This document shows, in pieces, positions 36,901-51,478 of a stretch of DNA of 64,000 nt; position 1 is the stretch's first letter, and each line of letters starts with the position of its first letter. Location: assembly GCF_042186555.1 (NCBI RefSeq), contig NC_133328.1, forward strand, positions 342,218,035 to 342,282,034, in the 5' to 3' direction. The stretch is from Aquarana catesbeiana (taxonomy: Eukaryota > Chordata > Amphibia > Anura > Ranidae). Made by a program: the position numbers and the translations under genes. The notes under the pieces are model-generated. The model had not been told where the DNA came from. It saw only the letters and a program-made list of their open reading frames with translations, and searched no databases.

Positions 36901-39900
36901 GCTGGAAATACTTCAATGAGCCTACAGAAGCACCTGGTTGCAGGTAGCTATACTGTTGGGGAGACTGTGCAGGGTACACAGTACAGTAGCTGGAAATACT
37001 TCAATGAGCCTACACAAGCACCTGGCTGCAGGTTTCTATACTGTAGGTGAGACTGTGCAGGGTATACAGTACAGTAGCTGGAAATAGTTCAATGAGCCTA
37101 CACAAGCATCTGGCTGCAGGTAGCTTTACTGTAGTTGAGACTGTGCAGGGTACACAGTACAGTAGCTGGAAATACTTCATTGAGCCTACACAAGCACCTG
37201 GCTGCAGGCAGCTATAATGTAGGTGCAACTGTGCAGGGTACACAGTACAGTAGCTGGAAATACTTCAATGAGCCAACACAAGCACCTAAATGCAGGTTGC
37301 TATACTGTAGGTGAGACTGTGCAGGGTACACAGTGCAGTAGCTAGAAATACTTCAATGATCCTACACAAGCACCTGGCTGCAGTTTGCTATGCTGTAGGT
37401 GAGACTGTGCAGGGTAGACAGTACAGTAGCTAGAAATACTTCAATGAGCCTACACAAGCACCTGGCTGCAGATTGCTATACCGTAGGTACAACTGTGCAG
37501 AGTTCACAGTACAGTAACTGGAAATATGTCAAGAGCCTAGCCTACACAAGCACCTGACTGCAGGTAGCTATACTGTAGGTGAGACTGTGCGGGGTACACA
37601 GTACAGTAACTGGAAAAACTTCAATGAGCCTACACAAGCACCTGGCTGCAGGTTGCTATACTGTAGGTACAACTGTGCAGGGTACACAGTACAGTAACTG
37701 GAAATACGTCAAGAGCCTACACAAGCACCTGGCTGTAGGTAGATATACTGTAGGTGAGACTGTGCGGAGTACACAGTACAGTAACTGGAAAAACTTCAAT
37801 TAGCCTACACAAGCTCCTGGCTGCAGGTAGCTTTACTGTAGGCGAGACTGTGCAGGGTACACAGTACAGTAGCTGGAAATACTTTAATGAGCCTACACAA
37901 GCACCTGACTGCAGGTTGCTCTACTGTAGGTGAGACTTTGCAGGGTACACAGTACAGTAGCTGGAAATACTTCAATGAGCCTACACAAGCACCTGGCTGC
38001 AGGTTGCTATACTGTAGGTGAGACTGTTCAGGGTACACAGTAGAGTAGCTGGAAATACTTCAATGAGCCTACACAAGCATCTGGCTGCAGGTAGCTTTAC
38101 TGTAGGTGAGACTGTGCAGGGTACACAGTACAGTAGCTGGAAATACTTCAGTGAGCCTACACAAGCACCTGGCTGCAGGTTGCTATACTGTAGGTTAGAC
38201 TGTGCAGGGTACACAGTACAGTAGCTAGAAATACTTCAATGAGCCTACACAAGCACCTGGCTGCAGGTTGCTATACTGTAGGTGAGACTTTGCAGGGTAC
38301 ACAGTACAGTAGCTGGAAATACTTCAATGATCCTACACAAGCACCTGGCTGCAGGTTGCTATACTGTAGGTGAGACTGTGCAGGGTATACAGTACAGTAG
38401 CTGGAAATATTTCAATGAGCCTACACAGGCACCTGGCTGCAGGTAGCTTTACTGTAGGTGAGACTGTGCAGGGTACACAGTACAGTAGCTGGAAATACTT
38501 CAGTGAGCCTACACAAGCACCTGGTTGCAGGTTGCTATACTGTAGGTTAGACTGTGCAGGGTACACAGTACAGTAGCTCGAAATACTTCAGTGAGCCTAC
38601 ACAAGCACCTGGCTGCAGGTTGCTATACTGTAGGTTAGACTGTGCAGGGTACACAGTACAGTAGCTAGAAATACTTCAATTAGCCTACACAAGCACCTGG
38701 CTGCAGGTTGCTATACTGTAGGTGAGACTTTGCAGGGTACACAGTACAGTAGCTGGAAATACTTCAATGATCCTACACAAGCACCTGGCTGCAGGTTGCT
38801 ATACTGTAGGTGAGACTGTGCAGGGTATACAGTACAGTAGCTGGAAATATTTCAATGAGCCTACACAGGCACCTGGCTGCAGGTAGCTTTACTGTAGGTG
38901 AGACTGTGCAGGGTACACAGTACAGTAGCTGGAAATACTTCAGTGAGCCTACACAAGCACCTGGTTGCAGGTTGCTATACTGTAGGTTAGACTGTGCAGG
39001 GTACACAGTACAGTAGCTGGAAATACTTCAATGAGCCTACACAAGCACCTGGCTGCAGGTTGCTATACTGAAGATGACACTCTGCAGGGTACACAGTACA
39101 GTAGCTGGAAATACTTCAATGAGCCTACACAAGCACCTGGCTGCAGGTTTCTATACTGTAGGTGAGACTGTGCAGGGTATACAGTACAGTAGCTGGAAAT
39201 ACTTCAATGAGCCTACACAAGCATCTGGCTGCAGGTAGCTTTACTGTAGTTGAGACTGTGCAGGGTACACAGTACAGTAGCTGGAAATACTTCATTGAGC
39301 CTACACAAGCACCTGGCTGCAGGCAGCTATAATGTAGGTGCAACTGTGCAGGGTACACAGTACAGTAGCTGGAAATACTTCAATGAGCCAACACAAGCAC
39401 CTAAATGCAGGTTGCTATACTGTAGGTGAGACTGTGCAGGGTACACAGTGCAGTAGCTAGAAATACTTCAATGATCCTACACAAGCACCTGGCTGCAGTT
39501 TGCTATGCTGTAGGTGAGACTGTGCAGGGTAGACAGTACAGTAGCTAGAAATACTTCAATGAGCCTACACAAGCACCTGGCTGCAGATTGCTATACCGTA
39601 GGTACAACTGTGCAGAGTTCACAGTACAGTAACTGGAAATATGTCAAGAGCCTAGCCTACACAAGCACCTGACTGCAGGTAGCTATACTGTAGGTGAGAC
39701 TGTGCGGGGTACACAGTACAGTAACTGGAAAAACTTCAATGAGCCTACACAAGCACCTGGCTGCAGGTTGCTATACTGTAGGTACAACTGTGCAGGGTAC
39801 ACAGTACAGTAACTGGAAATACGTCAAGAGCCTACACAAGCACCTGGCTGTAGGTAGATATACTGTAGGTGAGACTGTGCGGGGTACACAGTACAGTAAC

Positions 39901-42210
39901 TGGAAAAACTTCAATGAGCCTACACAAGCACCTGGCTGCAGGTTGCTATACTGTAGGTACAACTGTGCAGGGTACACAGTACAGTAACTGGAAATACGTC
40001 AAGAGCCTACACAAGCACCTGGCTGTAGGTAGATATACTGTAGGTGAGACTGTGCGGAGTACACAGTACAGTAACTGGAAAAACTTCAATTAGCCTACAC
40101 AAGCTCCTGGCTGCAGGTAGCTTTACTGTAGGCGAGACTGTGCAGGGTACACAGTACAGTAGCTGGAAATACTTTAATGAGCCTACACAAGCACCTGACT
40201 GCAGGTTGCTCTACTGTAGGTGAGACTTTGCAGGGTACACAGTACAGTAGCTGGAAATACTTCAATGAGCCTACACAAGCACCTGGCTGCAGGTTGCTAT
40301 ACTGTAGGTGAGACTGTTCAGGGTACACAGTAGAGTAGCTGGAAATACTTCAATGAGCCTACACAAGCATCTGGCTGCAGGTAGCTTTACTGTAGGTGAG
40401 ACTGTGCAGGGTACACAGTACAGTAGCTGGAAATACTTCAGTGAGCCTACACAAGCACCTGGCTGCAGGTTGCTATACTGTAGGTTAGACTGTGCAGGGT
40501 ACACAGTACAGTAGCTAGAAATACTTCAATGAGCCTACACAAGCACCTGGCTGCAGGTTGCTATACTGTAGGTGAGACTTTGCAGGGTACACAGTACAGT
40601 AGCTGGAAATACTTCAATGATCCTACACAAGCACCTGGCTGCAGGTTGCTATACTGTAGGTGAGACTGTGCAGGGTATACAGTACAGTAGCTGGAAATAT
40701 TTCAATGAGCCTACACAGGCACCTGGCTGCAGGTAGCTTTACTGTAGGTGAGACTGTGCAGGGTACACAGTACAGTAGCTGGAAATACTTCAGTGAGCCT
40801 ACACAAGCACCTGGTTGCAGGTTGCTATACTGTAGGTTAGACTGTGCAGGGTACACAGTACAGTAGCTCGAAATACTTCAGTGAGCCTACACAAGCACCT
40901 GGCTGCAGGTTGCTATACTGTAGGTTAGACTGTGCAGGGTACACAGTACAGTAGCTAGAAATACTTCAATTAGCCTACACAAGCACCTGGCTGCAGGTTG
41001 CTATACTGTAGGTGAGACTTTGCAGGGTACACAGTACAGTAGCTGGAAATACTTCAATGATCCTACACAAGCACCTGGCTGCAGGTTGCTATACTGTAGG
41101 TGAGACTGTGCAGGGTATACAGTACAGTAGCTGGAAATATTTCAATGAGCCTACACAGGCACCTGGCTGCAGGTAGCTTTACTGTAGGTGAGACTGTGCA
41201 GGGTACACAGTACAGTAGCTGGAAATACTTCAGTGAGCCTACACAAGCACCTGGTTGCAGGTTGCTATACTGTAGGTTAGACTGTGCAGGGTACACAGTA
41301 CAGTAGCTGGAAATACTTCAATGAGCCTACACAAGCACCTGGCTGCAGGTTGCTATACTGAAGATGACACTCTGCAGGGTACACAGTACAGTAGCTGGAA
41401 ATACTTCAATGAGCCTACACAAGCACCTGGCTGCAGGTTTCTATACTGTAGGTGAGACTGTGCAGGGTATACAGTACAGTAGCTGGAAATACTTCAATGA
41501 GCCTACACAAGCATCTGGCTGCAGGTAGCTTTACTGTAGTTGAGACTGTGCAGGGTACACAGTACAGTAGCTGGAAATACTTCATTGAGCCTACACAAGC
41601 ACCTGGCTGCAGGCAGCTATAATGTAGGTGCAACTGTGCAGGGTACACAGTACAGTAGCTGGAAATACTTCAATGAGCCAACACAAGCACCTAAATGCAG
41701 GTTGCTATACTGTAGGTGAGACTGTGCAGGGTACACAGTGCAGTAGCTAGAAATACTTCAATGATCCTACACAAGCACCTGGCTGCAGTTTGCTATGCTG
41801 TAGGTGAGACTGTGCAGGGTAGACAGTACAGTAGCTAGAAATACTTCAATGAGCCTACACAAGCACCTGGCTGCAGATTGCTATACCGTAGGTACAACTG
41901 TGCAGAGTTCACAGTACAGTAACTGGAAATATGTCAAGAGCCTAGCCTACACAAGCACCTGACTGCAGGTAGCTATACTGTAGGTGAGACTGTGCGGGGT
42001 ACACAGTACAGTAACTGGAAAAACTTCAATGAGCCTACACAAGCACCTGGCTGCAGGTTGCTATACTGTAGGTACAACTGTGCAGGGTACACAGTACAGT
42101 AACTGGAAATACGTCAAGAGCCTACACAAGCACCTGGCTGTAGGTAGATATACTGTAGGTGAGACTGTGCGGAGTACACAGTACAGTAACTGGAAAAACT
42201 TCAATTAGCC
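21930..42210. repeat. Higher-order units marked by a CCTAG insertion (period 971 bp, then 2115 and 2290 bp)
   Basis: The variant word AGCCTAGCCTACACAAGC begins at 21941, 22911, 26522, 27493, 28464, 31370, 32341, 37534, 39649 and 41939. Spacing is 970-971 bp within runs. It is 2115 and 2290 bp for the last three; the extra 175 bp is two monomers duplicated near 39865-40040. Blocks at 29.3-30.5 kb also recur at +3613 bp. These are nested higher-order repeats. Confidence 0.85.
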
Positions 42211-44900
42211 TACACAAGCTCCTGGCTGCAGGTAGCTTTACTGTAGGCGAGACTGTGCAGGGTACACAGTACAGTAGCTGGAAATACTTTAATGAGCCTA
42301 CACAAGCACCTGACTGCAGGTTGCTCTACTGTAGGTGAGACTTTGCAGGGTACACAGTACAGTAGCTGGAAATACTTCAATGAGCCTACACAAGCACCTG
42401 GCTGCAGGTTGCTATACTGTAGGTGAGACTGTTCAGGGTACACAGTAGAGTAGCTGGAAATACTTCAATGAGCCTACACAAGCATCTGGCTGCAGGTAGC
42501 TTTACTGTAGGTGAGACTGTGCAGGGTACACAGTACAGTAGCTGGAAATACTTCAGTGAGCCTACACAAGCACCTGGCTGCAGGTTGCTATACTGTAGGT
42601 TAGACTGTGCAGGGTACACAGTACAGTAGCTAGAAATACTTCAATGAGCCTACACAAGCACCTGGCTGCAGGTTGCTATACTGTAGGTGAGACTTTGCAG
42701 GGTACACAGTACAGTAGCTGGAAATACTTCAATGATCCTACACAAGCACCTGGCTGCAGGTTGCTATACTGTAGGTGAGACTGTGCAGGGTATACAGTAC
42801 AGTAGCTGGAAATATTTCAATGAGCCTACACAGGCACCTGGCTGCAGGTAGCTTTACTGTAGGTGAGACTGTGCAGGGTACACAGTACAGTAGCTGGAAA
42901 TACTTCAGTGAGCCTACACAAGCACCTGGTTGCAGGTTGCTATACTGTAGGTTAGACTGTGCAGGGTACACAGTACAGTAGCTGGAAATACTTCAGTGAG
43001 CCTACACAAGCACCTGGCTGCAGGTTGCTATACTGTAGGTTAGACTGTGCAGGGTACACAGTACAGTAGCTAGAAATACTTCAATGAGCCTACACAAGCA
43101 CCTGGCTGCAGGTTGCTATACTGTAGGTGAGACTTTGCAGGGTACACAGTACAGTAGCTGGAAATACTTCAATGATCCTACACAAGCACCTGGCTGCAGG
43201 TTGCTATACTGTAGGTGAGACTGTGCAGGGTATACAGTACAGTAGCTGGAAATATTTCAATGAGCCTACACAGGCACCTGGCTGCAGGTAGCTTTACTGT
43301 AGGTGAGACTGTGCAGGGTACACAGTACAGTAGCTGGAAATACTTCAGTGAGCCTACACAAGCACCTGGTTGCAGGTTGCTATACTGTAGGTTAGACTGT
43401 GCAGGGTACACAGTACAGTAGCTGGAAATACTTCAATGAGCCTACACAAGCACCTGGCTGCAGGTTGCTATACTGAAGATGACACTCTGCAGGGTACACA
43501 GTACAGTAGCTGGAAATACTTCAATGAGGCTACACAAGCACCTGGCTGCAGGTTTCTATACTGTAGGTGAGACTGTGCAGGGTACACACTACAGTAGCTG
43601 AAAATACTTCAATGAGCCTACACAAGCACCTGGTTGCAGGTAGCTATACTGTTGGGGAGACTGTGCAGGGTACACAGTTCAGTAGCTAGAAATACTTCAA
43701 TGAGCCTACACAAGCAACTGGCTGCAGGTTGCTATAATGTAGGTGAGACTGTGAAGGGTACACAGTACAGTAGCTGGAAATACTTCAATGAGCCTACACA
43801 AGCACCTGGCTGCAGGTTGCTATACTGTAGGTGAGACTGTGCAGGGTATACAGTACAGTAGATGGCAATATTTCAATGAGCCTACACAAGCATCTGGCTG
43901 CAGGTAGCTTTACTGTAGGTGAGACTGTGCAGGGTACACAGTACAGTAGCTGGAAATACTTCAGTGAGCCTACACAAGCACCTGGCTGCAGGTTGCTATA
44001 CTGTAGGTTAGACTGTGCAGGGTACACAGTACAGTAGCTAGAAATACTTCAATGAGCCTACACAAGCACCTGGCTGCAGGTTGCTATACTGTAGGTGAGA
44101 CTTTGCAGGGTACACAGTACAGTAGCTGGAAATACTTCAATGATCCTACACAAGCACCTGGCTGCAGGTTGCTATACTGTAGGTGAGACTGTGCAGGGTA
44201 TACAGTACAGTAGCTGGAAATATTTCAATGAGCCTACACAGGCACCTGGCTGCAGGTAGCTTTACTGTAGGTGAGACTGTGCAGGGTACACAGTACAGTA
44301 GCTGGAAATACTTCAGTGAGCCTACACAAGCACCTGGTTGCAGGTTGCTATTCTGTAGGTTAGACTGTGCAGGGTACACAGTACAGTAGCTGGAAATACT
44401 TCAGTGAGCCTACACAAGCACCTGGCTGCAGGTTGCTATACTGTAGGTTAGACTGTGCAGGGTACACAGTACAGTAGCTAGAAATACTTCAATGAGCCTA
44501 CACAAGCACCTGGCTGCAGGTTGCTATACTGTAGGTGAGACTTTGCAGGGTACACAGTACAGTAGCTGGAAATACTTCAATGATCCTACACAAGCACCTG
44601 GCTGCAGGTTGCTATACTGTAGGTGAGACTGTGCAGGGTATACAGTACAGTAGCTGGAAATATTTCAATGAGCCTACACAGGCACCTGGCTGCAGGTAGC
44701 TTTACTGTAGGTGAGACTGTGCAGGGTACACAGTACAGTAGCTGGAAATACTTCAGTGAGCCTACACAAGCACCTGGTTGCAGGTTGCTATACTGTAGGT
44801 TAGACTGTGCAGGGTACACAGTACAGTAGCTGGAAATACTTCAATGAGCCTACACAAGCACCTGGCTGCAGGTTGCTATACTGAAGATGACACTCTGCAG
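38240..44900. repeat. Five-monomer (440-bp) higher-order unit within 2-kb blocks
   Basis: Identical variant strings recur 440 bp apart at 38370/38810, 40660/41100, 42775/43215 and 44183/44623, and the pairs themselves recur about every 2.1-2.3 kb in the first three. This is the most homogeneous part of the array. Confidence 0.8.
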
Positions 44901-47900
44901 GGTACACAGTACAGTAGCTGGAAATACTTCAATGAGGCTACACAAGCACCTGGCTGCAGGTTGCTATACTGTAGGTGAGACTGTGCAGGGTACACACTAC
45001 AGTAGCTGAAAATACTTCAATGAGCCTACACAAGCACCTGGTTGCAGGTAGCTATACTGTTGGGGAGACTGTGCAGGGTACACAGTTCAGTAGCTAGAAA
45101 TACTTCAATGAGCCTACACAAGCAACTGGCTGCAGGTTGCTATAATGTAGGTGAGACTGTGAAGGGTACACAGTACAGTAGCTGGAAATACTTCAATGAG
45201 CCTACACAAGCACCTGGCTGCAGGTTGCTATACTGTAGGTGAGACTGTGCAGGGTATACAGTACAGTAGATGGCAATATTTCAATGAGCCTACACAAGCA
45301 TCTGGCTGCAGGTAGCTTTACTGTAGGTGAGACTTTGCAGGGTACACAGTACAGTAGCTGGAAATACTTCAATGAGCCTATACAAGCACCTGGCTGCAGG
45401 TTGCTATACTGTAGGTTAGACTGTGCAGCGTACACAGTACAGTAGCTGGAAATACTTCAATGAGCCTATACAAGCACCTGGCTGCAGGTTGCTATACTGT
45501 AAGTGAGACTGTACGGGGCACACAGTACAGTAGCTGGAAATCCTTCAATAAGCCTACACAAGCATCTGGCTGCAGGTTGCTATACTGTAGGTGCAACTGT
45601 GCAGGGTACACAGTACAGTAACTGGAAATACATCAAGAGCCTACACAAGCACCTGGATGCAGTTAGCTATACTGTAGGTGAGGCTGTGCGGGGTACACAG
45701 TACAGTAACTGGAAATACTTCAATGAGCCTACACAAGCACCTGGCTGCAAGTTGCTATACTGTAGGCGAGACTGTGCAGGGTACACAGTACAGTAGCTGG
45801 AAATACTTCAATGAGCCTTCACAAGCACATGGCTGCAGGTTGATATACTGTAGGCGAAACTGTGCATGATACACAGTACAGTAGCTGGAAATACTTTAAT
45901 GAGCCTACACAAGCACCTGGCTGCAGGTTCCTATGCTGTAGGTGAGACTGTGCAGGGTACACAGTACAGTAGCTGGAAATACTTCATTGAGCCTACACAA
46001 ACACCTGTCTGCAGGTTGCTATACTGTAGGTGACACTGTGCAGGGTACACAGTACAGTAGCTGGAAATACTTCAATGAGGCTACACAAGCACCTGGCTGC
46101 AGGTTGCTATACTGTAGGTGAGACTGTGCAGGGTACACAGTACAGTAGCTGGAAATACTTCAATGAGCCTACAGAAGCACCTGGTTGCAGGTAGCTATAC
46201 TGTTGGGGAGACTGTGCAGGGTACACAGTACAGTAGCTGGAAATACTTCAATGAGCCTACACAAGCACCTGGCTGCAGGTTTCTATACTGTAGGTGAGAC
46301 TGTGCAGGGTATACAGTACAGTAGCTGGAAATACTTCAATGAGCCTACACAAGCATCTGGCTGCAGGTAGCTTTACTGTAGTTGAGACTGTGCAGGGTAC
46401 ACAGTACAGTAGCTGGAAATACTTCAATGAGCCTACACAAGCACCTGGCTGCAGGTTGCTATACTGAAGGCGAGACTGTGCAGGGTACACAGTACAGTAG
46501 CTGGAAATACTTCAATGAGCCTACACAAGCCCCTTGCTGCAGGTTGCTATACTGTAGGCGAGACTGTGCAGGGTACACAGTACAGTAGCTGGAAATACTT
46601 CAATGAGCCTACACAAGCACCTGGCTGCAGGTTGCTATACTGTAGGCGAAACTGTGCATGGTACACAGTACAATAGCTGGAAATACTTCAATGAGCCTAC
46701 ACAAGCACCTGACTGCAGGTTGCTATACTGTAAGCGAGACTGTGCAGGGTACACAGTACAGTAGCTGGAAATACTTCAATGAGCCTACACAAGCACCTGG
46801 CTGCAGGTAGCTATACTGTAGGTGAGACTGTGCAGGATACACAGTACAGTAGCTGGAAATACTTCAGTGAGCCTACACAAACACGTGACTGCAGGTTGCT
46901 ATACTGTAAGCGAGACTGTGCAGGGTACATGTACAGTAGCTGGAAATACTTCAATGAGCCTACACAAGCACCTGGCTGCAGGTAGCTTTACTGTAGGTGA
47001 GACTGCGCAGGGTACAAAGAACAGTAGCTGGAAATACTTCAATGAGCCTACACAAGCACCTGGCTGCAGGTTGCTATACTGTAGGTGCAACTGTGCAGGG
47101 TGCACAGTACAGTAACTGGAAATATGTCAAGAGCCTACACAAGCACCTGACTGCAGGTAGCTATACTGTAGGTGAGACTGTGTGGGGTACACAGTACAGT
47201 AACTGGAAAAACTTCAATGAGCCTACACAAGCACCTGGCTGCGGGAAGCTTTACTGTAGGCGAGACTGTGCAGGGTACATAGTACAGTAGCTGGAAATAC
47301 TTCAATGAGCCTACACAAGCACCTGGCTGCATTTTGCTATACTGTAGGCGAGACTGTGCAGGGTACACAGTGCAGTACCTGGAAATACTTCAATGAGCCT
47401 ACACAAGCACCTGGCTGCAGGTTGCTATACTGTAGGTACAACTGTGCAGGGTACACAGTACAGTAACTGGAAATACGTCAAGAGCCTACACAAGCACCTG
47501 GCTGCAGGTAGCTATACTGTAGGTGAGACTGTGCGGGGTACACAGTACAGTAACTGGAAAAACTTCAATGAGCCTACACAAACACCTAGCTGCAGATAGC
47601 TTTACTGTAGGTGAGACGGTGCAGGGTACACAGTACAGTAGCTGGAAATACTTCAATGAGCCTACACAAGCACCTGGCTGCAGGTAGCTTTACTGTAGGC
47701 GAGACTGTGCAGGGTACACAGTGCAGTAGCTGGAAATACTTCAATGAGCCTACACAAGCCCCTGGCTGCAGGTTGCTATGCTGTAGGTGAGACTGTGCAG
47801 GGTAGACAGTAGAGTAGCTATAAATACTTCAATGAGCCTATACAAGCACCTGGCTGCAGGTAGTTTTACTGTAGGTGAGACTGTGCAGGGTACGCAGTAC

Positions 47901-50900
47901 AGTAGCTGGAAATACTTCAATGACCCTACACAAGCACCTGGCTGCAGGTTGCTATACTGTAGGTGAGACTGTGCAGGGTACACAGTACAGTAGCTGGAAA
48001 TACTTCAATGAGCCTACACAAGCACCTAGCTGCAGGTTGCTATACTGTAGGTGAGACTGTGCAGGGTACGCAGTACAGTAGCTGGAAATACTTCAATGAG
48101 CCTACAAAAGCACCTGGTTACAGGTAGCTATACTGTAGGTGAGACTGTGCAGGGTAGACAGTACAGTTGCTGGAAATACTTCAATGAGCCTATACAAGCA
48201 TCTGGCTGCAGGTAGCTTTAATGTAGGTGAGACTGTGCAGGGTACACAGTACAGTAGCTGGAAATACTTCAATGACCCTACACAAGCACCTGGCTGCAGG
48301 TTGCTATACTGTAGGTGAGACTGTGCGGGGTACGCAGTACAGTAGCTGGAAATACTTCAATGAGCCTACACAAGCACCTGGCTGCAGGTTGCTATACTGT
48401 ATTTGAGACTTTGCAGGGTACACAGTACAGTAGCTGGAAATACTTCAATGAGCCTACACAAGCACCTGGCTGCAGGTTGCTATACTGTAGGTGAGACTGT
48501 GAGGGTATACAGTACAGTAGCTGGAAATACTTCAATCAGCCTACACAAGCACCTAGCTGCAGGTAGCTATACTGTAGGTGCAACTGTGCAGGGTACACAG
48601 TACAGTAGCTGGAAATACTTCAATGAGCCTTCACAAGCACCTGGCTGCAGGTTGATATACTGTAGGCGAAACTGTGCATGGTACACAGTACAGTAGCTGG
48701 AAATACTTTAATGAGCCTACACAAGCACCTGGCTGCAGGTTCCTATGCTGTAGGTGAGACTGTGCAGGGTACACAGTACAGTAGCTGGAAATACTTCAAT
48801 GAGGCTACACAAGCACCTGGCTGCAGGTTGCTATACTGTAGGTGAGACTGTGCAGGGTACACAGTACAGTAGCTAGAAATACTTCAATGAGCCTACAGAA
48901 GCACCTGGTTGCAGGGAGCTATACTGTTGGGGAGACTGTGCAGGGTACACAGTACAGTAGCTGGAAATAATTCAATGAGCCAACACAAGCACCTGGCTGC
49001 AGGTTTCTATACTGTATGTGAGACTGTGCAGGGTATACAATACAGTAGCTGGAAATACTTCAATGAGCCTACACAAGCATCTGGCTGCAGGTAGCTTTAC
49101 TGTAGTTGAGACTGTGCAGGGTACACAGTACAGTAGCTGGAAATACTTCAGTGAGCCTACACAAACACATGACTGCAGGTTGCTATACTGTAAGCAAGAC
49201 TGTGCAGGGTACATGTACAGTAGCTGGAAATACTTCAATGAGCCTACACAAGCACCTGGCTGCAGGTAGCTTTACTGTAGGTGAGACTGCGCAGGTTACA
49301 CAGTACAGTAGCTGGAAATACTTTAATGAGCCTACACAAGCACCTGGCTGCAGGTAGCTATACTGTAGGTGAGACTGTGCAGGGTACACAGTACAGTAGC
49401 TGGAAATACTTCAGTGAGCCTACACAAACACGTGACTGCAGGTTGCTATACTGTAAGCGAGACTGTGCAGGGTACATGTACAGTAGCTGGAAATACTTCA
49501 ATGAGCCTACACAAGCACCTGGCTGCAGGTTGCTATACTGTAGGCGAGACTGTGCAGGGTACACAGTACAGTAGCTGGAAATACTTTAATGAGCCTACAC
49601 AAGCACCTGGCTGCAGGTTGCTATACTGTAAGTGAGACTGTGCAGGGTATACAGTACAGTAGCTGGAAATACTTCAATGAGCCTACACAAGCTCCTGGCT
49701 GCAGGTTGCTATACTGTAGGTGAGACTTTGCAGGGTACACAGTACAGTAGCTGGAAATACTTCAATGAGCCTACACAAGCACCTGGCTGCAGGTTGCTAT
49801 ACTGTAGGTGAGACTGTGCAGGGTATACAGTACAGTAGGTGGAAATACTTCAATCAGCCTACACAAGCACCTGTCTGCAGGTAGCTTTACTGTAGGTGAG
49901 ACTGTGCAGGCTATACAGTACAGTAGCTGGAAATATTTCAATGAGCCTACACAGGCACCTGGCTGCAGGTAGCTTTACTGTAGGTGAGACTGTGCAGGGT
50001 ACACAGTACAGTAGCTGGAAATACTTCAGTGAGCCTACACAAGCACCTGGTTGCAGGTTGCTATACTGTAGGTTAGACTGTGCAGGGTACACAGTACAGT
50101 AGCTGGAAATACTTCAATGAGCCTACACAAGCACCTGGCTGCAGGTTGCTATACTCTAGGTGACACTGTGCAGGGTACACAGTACAGTAGCTGGAAATAC
50201 TTCAATGAGGCTACACAAGCACCTGGCTGCAGGTTGCTATACTGTAGGTGAGACTGTGCAGGGTACACAGTACAGTAGCTGAAAATACTTCAATGAGCCT
50301 ACACAAGCACCTGGTTGCAGGTAGCTATACTGTTGGGGAGACTGTGCAGGGTACACAGTTCAGTAGCTGGAAATACTTCAATGAGCCTACACAAGCACCT
50401 GGCTGCAGGTTGCTATACTGTAGGTGAGACTGTGAAGGGTACACAGTACAGTAGCTGGAAATACTTCAATGAGCCTACCCAAGCACCTGGCTGCAGGTTG
50501 ATATACTGTAGGTGAGACTGTGCAGGGTATACAGTACAGTAGATGGAAATACTTCAATGAGCCTACACAAGCATCTGGCTGCAGGTAGCTTTACTGTAGG
50601 TGAGACTTTGCAGGGTACACAGTACAGTAGCTGGAAATACTTGAATGAGCCTATACAAGCACCTGGCTGCAGGTTGCTATACTGTAGGTTAGACTGTGCA
50701 GGGTACACAGTACAGTAGCTGGAAATACTTCAATGAGCCTATACAAGCACCTGGCTGCAGGTTGCTATACTGTAAGTGAGACTGTACGGGGCACACAGTA
50801 CAGTAGCTGGAAATCCTTCAATAAGCCTACACAAGCATCTTGCTGCAGGTTGCTATACTGTAGGTGCAACTGTGCAGGGTACACAGTGCAGTAACTGGAA

Positions 50901-51478
50901 ATACATCAAGAGCCTACACAAGCACCTGGATGCAGTTAGCAATGCTGTAGGTGAGGCTGTGCGGGGTACACAGTACAGTAACTGGAAATACTTCAATGAG
51001 CCTACACAAGCATCTGACTGCAGGTAGCTTTACTGTAGGTGAGACTGTGCAGGGTACACAGTACAGTAGCTGGAAATACTTCAATGAGCCTACACAAGCA
51101 CCTGGCTGCAGGTAGCTTTACTGTAGGTGAGACTGTGCAGGGTATACAGTATAGTAGCTGGAAAAACTTCAATGAGCCTACACAAGCACCTGGCTGCAGG
51201 TTGCTATACTGTAGGTTAGACTGTGCAGGGTACACAGTACAGTAGCTAGAAATACTTCAATGAGCCTACACAAGCACCTGGCTGCAGGTTGCTATACTGT
51301 AGGTGAGACTTTGCAGGGTACACAGTACAGTAGCTGGAAATACTTCAATGATCCTACACAAGCACCTGGCTGCAGGTTGCTATACTGTAGGTGAGACTGT
51401 GCAGGGTATACAGTACAGTAGCTGGAAATATTTCAATGAGCCTACACAAGCACCTGGCTGCAGGTAGCTTTACTGTAG

